From: Apricaphanius iberus
Lineage: Eukaryota > Chordata > Actinopteri > Cyprinodontiformes > Aphaniidae
DNA length: 64,000 nucleotides
Direction: 5' to 3'
NCBI GenBank assembly: GCA_028564705.1
Contig: JAPXFQ010000342.1
Coordinates: 62,001-126,000, forward strand
In this document: positions 56,199 to 64,000 of the stretch, in pieces
How the letters are laid out: each line of letters starts with the position of its first letter
How positions within the stretch are numbered: the first letter of the stretch is position 1
Notes under the pieces: model-generated
The model's database searches: none
Told to the model about the DNA's origin: nothing
Seen by the model: only the letters and a program-made list of their open reading frames with translations
Program-made: the position numbers and the translations under genes

Positions 56199-57324
56199 AG
56201 GAGACATATCATGGAAAATCCACTTTTTTAGCCCTTAAATGCATGTAAATGTGTATTTTGGGTGTTCAGGAGTGCAGACAACTTACATTTATTCTCTTCT
56301 GGTGCTGTGTTTATATCTTTACATTCTTTTTTGGTCAGAGTTTTCAGTCTGTTTAGTTTTCTCTATTCGCTATTACGTTTTCTTGTCTATTACGTCACAG
56401 CATTTGTTGTTGAACTGCCAAATAAGGTAATGGACTTCCGGGTAACCAATTTCGTGGAGCCACCATTTTTTTCTCCCCCACACCGATTTTGTAGTCCAAG
56501 GTCTGTCATGTCGAAGTTACAAGAAAGCAAGTCAAAATGTTCAGTTATTGGGTGTTTTAACCCACACAAATCCCTACATCGACCCCCAGCATCAGAGCCT
56601 CTGAGAAGTGCCTGGTTAAATTGTATTTTTAGTGGAAATATACCGACATCCGTGGGGAAAGTTCTCCTCGTTTGTGCAACCTTGGTCTGTATCAGGAGGG
56701 ATTTGCAAAAAAGACTTCGTCTGATTGAGGGGTCAGTTTCTTCTCTCCACGGAAACGACGGACAAAGCAAAGCGGTAAGCTTCAAATAACACTAAAATGA
56801 CAGTAAACTTTATTTTAGACATGAATGTTGTGTGTTGATATGTCGTACGGGCGATTGTTTTGATAGTTGTAGCATTGTACATTCTGCTTCTGTTAGCGAT
56901 GTGTGCTAGCTTTTAGCTGAGGATATAACTGTACTGCATGCTTTGAATAAAATGATTGGGTTTTTTTGCCGTTTTTTGTCGTGAGGTGCACATGATGTAC
57001 AGGAATTTAGCGACGATCGCTTCGCAATAAGAAGGTTATCTGCCGGTAGTAATCGTATCGCTGCTATCAGACTACAAAAATGTCAGAACGGTGTGGAGCG
57101 GAACGCTCCGTAACCTGGAGGGGGTGAGGCATGAAATGTTTCGCTTACATTTAAAAGGACCGCACGAAAATGAGTTGCTCTAAAGATGCTCCTCGGAACG
57201 GTATAAGGAGGGTCTGTGGGGCTACAATAACATGGACCAAACCACTGTGGTTCTACTTTACATAGACCACAAGTGAATGATTTACATTTGAAAAGGAAGG
57301 ATTTAAAAGCATGAAATATCTCCT
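56199..57324 (+). mobile_element. Kolobok-type element, 1.1 kb, TTAA target
   Basis: TTAA flanks both sides (56195-56198 and 57325-57328). Inverted ends are AGGAGACATATCATGGAAAA and, inward, AGGAGATATTTCATGCTTTT. TTAA duplication with AGG(A/T)GACATAT ends and a THAP-domain gene are the hallmarks of the Kolobok group. The transposase catalytic region is absent, so this is a deletion derivative. Confidence 0.88.
56508..56774 (+). pseudogene. THAP-domain exon of a Kolobok-type transposase, degenerate
   Basis: From MSKLQESKSKCSVIGCFNPH the frame continues KSLHRPPASEPLRSAWLNCI, FSGNIPTSVGKVLLVCATLV and RRDLQKRLRLIEGSVSSLHG. The THAP zinc finger needs C-x2/4-C, an invariant Trp and a later C-x2-H. 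Here the first Cys pair (C93 and C98 of the longer frame) and W119 are present, but the CxxH near VLLVC is changed (CATL), and about 10 residues before KRL are missing. A splice donor AGCG|GTAAGC follows at 56774. DNA binding is probably lost. Confidence 0.8.
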
Positions 57325-57328
57325 TTAA

Positions 57329-58333
57329 CCAACTCCTAAACAGAAAAATAGTAAGCCAGAACAAATACAATAATCATGCCAAAAAATATATCTTTTTAAA
57401 ACCAAACATCATATTGTCTGGGTGTGATTGTCGCCCCCTGGTGGTCCACCAGAATGTTTACAAACCCTCCTTGCGCGTACAAGGTAGTAACTTATTTGGC
57501 AAAAAAACAGTTTTGTCTCTGTCTCCCCCTAAATCACTGCCGGATAAACACTTAATCATTTATAACGTATTTACAGATAAATTAATTATGTCTATAAACT
57601 ATTTTCTTGTCATTTATAAGGGCCGTATTATAAAGTGGTACTGAAGCCCCTTTATTCTTTTATTACTATGCTGTATTATTTTCTGTGATAGGTCCGTTTT
57701 TGTCACACCACATTCACAAAACCTGGGCACGCTGTGGCCATGGATGTCAGCAGCACAGCCTACGTGCCGGCTGTTTTAAACTAGGTGTCAATCCATTTAT
57801 CATCAGCCCTTGTGGTCCGTACACCCAGCCAGCCCAGTGGGAAATTTCCACTCGCTTTTGATTAGCCACTCTTACATGTTGCCAGTATTCTTTTTTCCCT
57901 CTTAACAAGTCTATAAACTATTGCTGAAACACATCTGTAGATATTACAATCTAATATGCTAATGCCTGCCTTTGTCATGTATTTAGCAATGTATTTTAAA
58001 ATCACTAAATCAGTTTAAATTTTAGGTGAAGTGTGATATTGAAGTGTCTCAAAAATGAAACCGTGACAACGCTAGGCCAGCTGGTAAAAATTGAGCAAGA
58101 AGTATTCCTGAGCATTTTGTTTACTTTTTTTATATTCTAGAGGATCTACAACAGTTTTCTCAGGTGACATGTTTTAAATCTCTGGCTGAGAGGTCACCAT
58201 ATCCAGGTGAAGTAATTTTATTTAATCCACAGATAATTTACCACTTAAGATAGTTTTATAATTTCTCCAATTGAATGGCTAGTGGTCAAATGTAAACATT
58301 TATATATTAGATTTAAAAAAAATGATATTCAGT
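57329..58333. other. Non-coding sequence with one CTCF-like motif
   Basis: Apart from the motif at 57432 nothing recognisable. The 76-codon frame at 57414-57644 has no known motif. Confidence 0.4.
57432..57444 (-). promoter_or_regulatory. CTCF-like core motif
   Basis: The minus strand reads CCACCAGGGGGCG, an exact fit to the CTCF core CCASYAGRKGGCR. Motif evidence only. Confidence 0.3.
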
Positions 58334-58337
58334 TTAA

Positions 58338-58840
58338 AGGCACAGTGGGTAATTTTCGGCCAGTAGGGGGCAGTGCATACCTAAATTATCACAGGCATGC
58401 AGTATCTGTGTCTTCGAGTAAGAAACAACAACGGAGGTCCAACTAGTGCTGCTTTTCAAACGCTCAATTCCCTGAGAATTATCTATTGGCAGCAACATGA
58501 CGAGCACATCAGTCTCTCTTTCTTCGCTTGGAACTAGCGAAGAGGTAAAAATGTATTTATGGCGAAACTGTTTTGCATTTTGAGGGGAAAACAATGTTTT
58601 AATAGTGGGCTTGTTCCGTGCGCTCTGTCCGTCCGGGCTCTTGTAGAAGTAAAGACGTCATCTAATATGGCTTTCCCCTGAAAACAGGACCCGCGCCTAT
58701 GTATTTTAAAACTGATTTTTAAAGTGATATTTCACAATATCGCTAATATTTTGCAGTTAATGTGCTTTACATAATTGTTATTATAAAATATTTTAATGGC
58801 TTTTTTCAAAGATGTACTACAAAAACTACACATTGTCACT
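58338..58840. mobile_element. TTAA-flanked MITE (Kolobok-like), 503 bp
   Basis: TTAA at 58334-58337 and 58841-58844. Ends AGGCACAGTGGGTAATTTTC and, inward, AGTGACAATGTGTAGTTTTT. They share AG..ACA.TG.GTA.TTTT. No coding capacity. TTAA is also used by piggyBac, but the ends fit Kolobok-type MITEs better. Contains a CTCF-like motif close to the left end. Confidence 0.75.
58360..58374 (+). promoter_or_regulatory. CTCF-like core motif inside the MITE
   Basis: CCAGTAGGGGGCAGT fits CCASYAGRKGGCRSY exactly. It is 23 bases from the MITE end, so any related copies could have spread it. Confidence 0.35.
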
Positions 58841-58865
58841 TTAACTAAAAAAAATTTGAGCTGTA

Positions 58866-58883
58866 ATATATATATATATATAT
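58866..58883. repeat. (TA)n short run
   Basis: About nine TA units just before the GATA tract. Confidence 0.85.
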
Positions 58884-58888
58884 TTATC

Positions 58889-58967
<79 letters not shown>
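58889..58967. repeat. (GATA)n microsatellite, 79 bases
   Basis: About twenty uninterrupted ATAG/GATA units. It explains the periodic YLSI frame on the minus strand. Confidence 0.97.
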
Positions 58968-59805
58968 CTGAATTTATGTTCTGACAAGTACTATAATTGT
59001 TTAACAATATTTCAGGTCATAACAGCTTCCACTCTTCTTGCCAGTTTCCTCAGTTGCTGGTGATATTTTGGCCCCTGGGGATGAGCTTGAGTATGACACT
59101 GGTTTTAAGAAGTCTGCGGGACTCTCTGGTGGGACAAACTTGTCTTCTGAACGCATGTTGCTGATGTTGAAGCTGTCGATTGTGCCAACCTGCAAACCCT
59201 GATGATGGAGAGTGGACAGTGTGAAGAAACTACCCTAAGCCCTCTCTGCAGACCAACTTGTATGATGTTCCCCTCGTCAATCAGAAAATATGAAAGGATA
59301 ATATTAATTCAGCTGATTCAGCACCACTGCCTGTCTATTATAATAAAGCTTTAACAATGGTCCAGGAAGACATAATTTATACACCCATACAAGTATAAAT
59401 AACTGCACAATAACTTATGCTAATGTCAGTATGTTTTGTTATCTTCAATTGCCATTTTAAACAGTTCAAAGTAAACATTTTGTTCATATCTTTAGAAAAC
59501 ACTAAATAATAATGCAACTGTAATAAAATGACTAAATGATATTTACCATTTGTTTTAACAAATTTATTCACAATCATTAAACAACTAAATAAAAAATGTG
59601 ACAAAAAACATTAATTGAAAAACAGAAAGCAGTCCATCCATCCAATCATTGCTCTCCTTAATCTTCCTTTGCTGCTCCTTGTCCTAAATAAGATATCAAT
59701 AAACACAGTTTTCAAAGCTTAAAAAAAACCCTTTATGAAATGCATATTTTGTTAAAGTGATCAGTCATAAATTATGTGTTCATTGTATTGGTTCTGTGTT
59801 GTTTA
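58968..59805. other. Non-coding sequence, nothing recognised
   Basis: No supportable features. Confidence 0.4.
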
Positions 59806-59809
59806 AGGC

Positions 59810-60004
59810 TTAATAAGAGTCTTCTAAGCATAATGTTTGTAACTGGTAGACCGTTTGTCTACCTGTATGCCACTGTGCTTTATTTGGCCCTGGTAAAGAG
59901 GTTATAGTTTCTCCTAAGAGGACTCGACATTTTACTTTATTTGCAAAATCCGAAATTAGCTGTATTTCTGATTCTGATATAAATGGGGCAACCATTACAC
60001 CATC
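59810..60004 (-). CDS. Protein-like open stretch, unidentified
   Basis: The minus strand reads GVMVAPFISESEIQLISDFA, NKVKCRVLLGETITSLPGPN and KAQWHTGRQTVYQLQTL before a stop. Composition looks more protein-like than most chance frames here. An acceptor-like pyrimidine run lies upstream (about 60025-60040). It cannot be joined in frame to the candidate exon at 60187-60139 through the only visible AG, so the two may be unrelated. Family unknown. Confidence 0.25.
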   Translation of the reverse strand, partial: DGVMVAPFISESEIQLISDFANKVKCRVLLGETITSLPGPNKAQWHTGRQTVYQLQTLCLEDSY

Positions 60005-60138
60005 ATACAAGCTCGTTCACGGGCAATGGTTCAAAAAAATAATATTAAAATACATTTCTATGCTAAAAACAAACGCCAAGCCACACAACCGCTTTATGAT
60101 TAAAATTTTTGAACCCCCATATTTTAATATATACTTAC

Positions 60139-60187
60139 ATTTAAAGCTATACTCCTCTCTCGCTTCGTCTAACGCTGCTTTCGCCAT
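60139..60187 (-). CDS. Candidate short first exon with a promoter-type motif
   Basis: On the minus strand ATG at 60187 (AGCAACATGGCGAAAG) opens MAKAALDEAREEYSFK and stops at a strong donor AAAT|GTAAGTAT (60139/60138). About 30-50 bases upstream is a stretch reading CTACATATCCCAAAATACAT then TGCA, close to the ZNF143-type promoter element ACTACAATTCCCAGAATGCA. Product not recognised. Could be a host first exon or the start of a decayed transposon gene. Confidence 0.3.
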
Positions 60188-60349
60188 GTTGCTAAAAGAA
60201 TCTCCCGTTCTACCTGCAATGTATTTTGGGATATGTAGACCAGTGAGGGATACACCTCACCTATCGTACAAATCTGGGAAAAATGGCCGGATTGTTGGCC
60301 GCATTTGAAAGAGCCTTCCATTTTATACAGGTCTAGTCTATCACTTTTA

Positions 60350-61224
60350 CGCTGTGTCCACACTGAACTCGATAGGAGCGACTATAAAGCGTGACACACG
60401 CCTAGCTGTTCGCGTGCACCTTGAAACGTGTACAACGCAAACTGGTCGCGTTTAAAATATGGTATTTTCCCGCGCGGACTGGCCTTCAGCGGAATTGGGG
60501 CCAGAGTGCATCTGCCGTGGATTATGGACCGAGCTGACGGAGGACAGAGTGGATTACGTGTTCGGCCTGGCCTCCGGTAGAGCTGGGAGCGCTGCACTGG
60601 GGGTTTGGTGAGCTACAGATACAGTCTAGGTACGGTGGAGGGATCCATAAACAGCAGTAAAAGTTTATAATATTTGAGCAGCGTGGGACATGGGGAAACC
60701 ACGTGAGGAGGCTGTTTCAAGGCTCACTTCTAGGCCGAGAGGTGCTTTTACAGCAACAACGGCTCTTTTAAGAGCCACCCACAAACCTCTTAAGAGCATT
60801 CCTGTCTAAATAGTTTATTTTTTTATTACTGTCTCTCTATAGCAAACTGCTTGTGTCATGTAGCTCGGGGTGATTAGCCACAATGTTTATCAGTATTTCA
60901 TCCATGTCCTGCTGAGGCTGTGACTCCATGACAGTCACAGAATCTCTGAAACTATGTCCCCTGATTGGTTGTCGCGGCGCAATTTGACGCTGGAGTTAAG
61001 ATTTTTCCAACTCGAGCGATAAACGCCATGAGCGTGAATGCACAAAATGCACCAAATAAAATGCAGTGCGAATTTACCATCGCATCTGTTGCGCAAATTG
61101 TTCACGCAAATCAGGCAGAAAAGCTTTTTAGCAACATAAATCTGCTTCATTGCACTCCTCCATTGATTTTACATGTAAATCTGAAGCTGTAGTCACTCCT
61201 ATTGCTTTTGGTCTGGACACACCG
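60350..61224. mobile_element. PIF/Harbinger-type element, 875 bp, TTA target
   Basis: TTA flanks both sides (60347-60349 and 61225-61227). Inverted ends CGCTGTGTCCACACTGAACT and, inward, CGGTGTGTCCAGACCAAAAG. Homology continues to ATAGGAGCGAC/ATAGGAGTGAC, about 38 bp in total. Inside on the plus strand is a short coding tail REEAVSRLTSRPRGAFTATT, then ALLRATHKPLKSIPV* (60703-60810), shared with the copy at 46.95-47.29 kb. No complete transposase. Confidence 0.85.
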
Positions 61225-61227
61225 TTA

Positions 61228-62030
61228 AACATACACCATCCAGCCAATCAGAATCGAGTATTCACCCAGACCATGGTATAATGTATTATAATGTAGTGAA
61301 ATGTAATGTATTTCACCATGCACAATAATTGATTATAGTGTTTGTTTTACTTTAGCCAAAAGGGAAACAAACTGTGATTAATTTTAGAACAAAAGCAGCC
61401 ATGAAAAGTTTCCCTCAACATGTAACAAGACTATACCCACAGACTGACCCACATCCAAAAAGACAAATAAGCTGAAAGACCAGAGCTTTTACAGACTGCT
61501 CCTCACTTTGCCAGCTATTGTCCTGAAAACATTTATATTTAGGATTCTGCATGATTTATTAATATTTTATATATACATGCGATTTGCAAGGACACACAAA
61601 TATAACTATCTGTAAAGAAAAGAAAGAGGTTGATGGACAGAACTGGGCTTTTTTGTTATTCCTGTCGTCTTCATGACTTTATGTCATTTACATCAGATAT
61701 TTGTAATGTATAATATTTGCTTTTATTTATTTGCCTGTTTGTTTGTTTGTGTTTTGCCTGTAAACTGTTACCTTGTGCAGGAATTCAGTAACCACCCACC
61801 TACACCCACTATCAGGACTAATAATGATAGAGATTCTCATGAATCATTTTAACTATGAAATCTGATCTTTTTATTGTATTCATATATGCAATAAACTGTT
61901 GTTAGGCTCTGACAAATGTTGACTGAACATGACTTTTGAATTATAGTTTTTCAGGTAATGAAGGTATGGAATTTGATAACCTGTCATGTCCAAAGTACAG
62001 AGAAGTTTAAATGTATTACTAAATAATTAC
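61228..62030. other. AT-rich non-coding sequence, nothing recognised
   Basis: No supportable features. Confidence 0.4.
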
Positions 62031-62034
62031 TGTC

Positions 62035-62415
62035 ATAAATGTGAGGCCTGGAGTACTGGAGTCTTTTGTAACCTCTTGATTGAGTTTTCTCCGTGCTCTT
62101 GTGATCTGCATTTTGGTCGGCAGGCCAGTCCAGGGAACGTTCACCGATGTTCCATATTTTCTCCATTTGTGGATAACGTCTCTCACTTTGGTTCACTGGA
62201 GTCGCAAATTTTTAGAAATGACTTTAGAACCTTTTCCAGACTGATGGATCTCATTGACTTTTTTTCTCATTTGTTTCTGAATTTCTTTGGATCCCAGCAT
62301 GATGATCTTTTTGATGATATTTTGGTCTGCCCCCCTTTGTCAGCCAACTCTTATTGAAGGGATTTTTTGATTGAGAGCAGATGTGGCAGTAATCAGACCT
62401 GGGTGTGACTAGTAA
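62035..62415 (-). pseudogene. Tc1-like transposase N-terminal fragment (third family)
   Basis: ATG at 62300 on the minus strand opens MLGSKEIQKQMRKKVNEIHQ followed by SGKGSKVISKNLRLQ, a stop, and then VRDVIHKWRKYGTSVNVP and LPTKM. It matches fish Tc1 N-termini: 'MPRSKEIQEQMRNKVIEIYQSGKGYKAISKALGLQ' reading through the helix-turn-helix to the GRPTK hook. About 100 bases of leader (62301-62415) with the family's wording (CACATCTGCTCTCAATC) precede it. Everything after the hook and the terminal repeats is missing. Confidence 0.85.
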
Positions 62416-62627
62416 TTGAATTGAAGTGCGATGAATGTGTAGTAAATATGAGTCTAAACAAGTAGTGATATGGATATTTTATATGGAAGTATTTCTTGTG
62501 GAATAAATAGGTCGACTTTATGAACACATCAACCTCCTTCAAACACACGCACATCCTTTTTAAACATTAATGAGATCCACAACATCACTAATTTGGGTTT
62601 GGTGTATGGAGGCAGAGTTGTTAGTGC

Positions 62628-62830
62628 TATACTGCTGCTTTGTTGCAAGAATGTTCTAGGTTAAAATCCCAGCCACGGTGTTTCTTTAAGCAGTTAATAT
62701 ACTCTCTCCATGCATGTGTGGGGCTCCCTTGAGGTACTCAGCTTCCTCCTACAGTCCAAACATTTCCATGATAGGTTAATTGGTCTCCGAAAATATTGAC
62801 GTCTGTTTGTGTCTGGGTGTGCAACGGCTA
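62628..62830 (+). mobile_element. Diverged GGATGG-family SINE-like repeat
   Basis: GTTAAAATCCCAGCC (decayed B-box region), CTCTCCATGCATGTGTGGGG, CAGCTTCCTCCTACAGTCCA and GATAGGTTAATTGGTCTCCG follow the family order of 10762-11104 with many changes. Tail absent. The oldest copy in the window. Confidence 0.6.
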
Positions 62831-64000
62831 AGGATGATTAATTAACCATTTTTATAAAAAATTACTTTTTTATTTCAGGAATGTGCTAATAAATTTAATA
62901 AAGTACATTGTCTACATAAAAAATGATTGCTTAAAAGAAAGAGTTAATCATTTTTGTATGTGTGCAAAATGGCATTAGATCTATTGGCTGGTTCTTTTAT
63001 ACCCTCAGACTCTGGCTGATAAAATGTTCCGCTTCAGCTGAACTTCGACAGCCTAATGAAGGAGTTGTTTACTCCCACTTCAGTAGAAGATGCTCCTCAG
63101 CCTTTTCTTATAAATTGGTACAAGTCATAACTGAAGTTTTACAGACAATAAAACCATCCAACTACTGAGCATTTAAGACATTTTCCTGCGGCCAATGTGC
63201 ATTAATTGTGTTTATGTCCAACATTCATTAAAGAAAAGTATTTTTTCTTACATTCTTCAAACTCCGAACTACCGCTGTGCACCTTAAGCTGTCAATCCCT
63301 ATGCCCATTGATATAATGCTCCAGAGTCCATCCCTTAAGTTGGAAGCATTCCCAGTGGTTTGGTGAATCTAATTATTAATAGTAACAAGGAAACAGTATG
63401 GTGCATACCCAAAGATTTTTCAGTGTTGTAGTTTATTTAGTCTTATTTATATGTGGATTTGATGTGTTGGGTTTTATGAGGAATTATCATTGTCTGTCTA
63501 ATAGGAATATAAACATAACTAAACCAGTAACCTAATACCGGGATAATAACAATACCAATTATTAAACCAGACCATCAGTCTATCTGAAGGGTGAGTTCTT
63601 TTGCATGATGTATTCAGCCAAAAACATGAACAAGGCTCAGATATTTATCTCAAGTTTAAATAATTTATTGACAAATTGCTCACACAAACAAAATAAATTC
63701 AATCTGGCCTAAGTGAACTATGCTACTATGTGCTAAGTGGAAGAGGATGGATAAATGGCAAACAGCAGGCACTGAACAATACGTCACCGGAAGGTCCACC
63801 TCTCGTGCTTACATTGTACTGTAAGTATACGTGACGGAGAGGGGGAAGAAAAGGGCGACAGGAATACGCTTATCAAGCAGGTGTGAATTTAACCAGAGCA
63901 CGTGGTCAGCTCCGGACAGACAAAGGAGACAGTGTGGGGATAAGTAGCTAGCCCTGTGGCTCAAACAAAGGGCTATCAGATAATGGTGGCTGTCTCTCGC
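62831..64000. other. AT-rich sequence to window end, nothing recognised
   Basis: No supportable gene or element. The last 250 bases (63780-64000) are more GC-rich but show no motif I can name. Confidence 0.4.

Noticed and set aside
58889..58967. Periodic repeat considered as a CRISPR-like array
   Set aside because: It is a four-base microsatellite without spacers, in a eukaryotic context.
58732..59007. Minus frame with YLSI repeats
   Set aside because: Translation of the GATA microsatellite, not a repeat protein.
60765..60788. Possible histone gene 3' end (perfect stem-loop plus ACCC)
   Set aside because: No histone reading frame lies upstream, the motif sits inside an element with Harbinger ends and overlaps a coding tail shared with another copy, whose stem is broken. 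Kept only as a low-weight finding.

Overview
The window reads as nuclear DNA of a teleost fish. There is no compact gene array and no operon logic; most of it is AT-rich non-coding sequence. The recognisable parts are the mixture of mobile elements typical of fish: Tc1-like transposons, an L2-type LINE, RTE and other LINE fragments, a Penelope-like element, PIF/Harbinger, hAT and Kolobok-type DNA elements, tRNA-headed SINEs, and long microsatellites. No complete host gene was found. At most, four short minus-strand stretches (about 3.6, 12.1, 42.9 and 60.2 kb) look like isolated exons. The window is therefore best read as intergenic or intronic.

Layout. 0-10 kb: a tRNA-derived SINE (2.9 kb), a candidate exon (3.6 kb), a 491-bp hAT element with perfect 8-bp target duplication (5.6-6.1 kb), and a LINE 3' end (6.4-7.1 kb). 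10.2-13.6 kb: a 3.4-kb foldback-like element. Its long inverted arms are built from tandem ~220-235-bp units, and its core holds a second inverted repeat, a GC-rich patch and a candidate first exon. 15.9-18.7 kb: a 2.8-kb hAT element with a perfect 8-bp duplication and a GC-rich cargo that I could not identify. 20.3-24.8 kb: LINE remains, including a degenerate reverse transcriptase. 25.2-26.4 kb: a truncated Tc1 transposon with a clean 251-codon reading frame.

28-36 kb: LINE C-termini, a SINE, a 779-bp Harbinger element (33.5-34.3 kb) and a decayed RTE reverse transcriptase (34.9-36.3 kb). 36-44 kb: an hAT end fragment, a 181-bp foldback hAT MITE with perfect duplication (38.7 kb), an RTE endonuclease fragment (39.9 kb) and mostly unique sequence. 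44.8-50.3 kb: a 1.8-kb Harbinger-type element with remnants of both its genes, a second Harbinger-like coding tail, a 1.7-kb hAT element with a BED-finger remnant and an internal SINE, and a 698-bp hAT MITE.

50.5-55.3 kb: a Penelope-like endonuclease tail joined to a broken Tc1 element, then another Tc1-type element carrying a later insertion. 56.2-61.2 kb: two TTAA-flanked Kolobok-type elements (one with a THAP-domain exon, one with a CTCF-like motif), a GATA microsatellite and an 875-bp Harbinger-type MITE. 62-64 kb: a last Tc1 N-terminal fragment and unique sequence.

Nothing here acts as a pathway. The coherent story is layered transposition. Target-site duplications allow relative dating: a SINE-like insert lies inside the foldback element, another inside a Tc1 element, a third with a 13-bp duplication inside a Harbinger element, and a tRNA SINE inside an hAT element.
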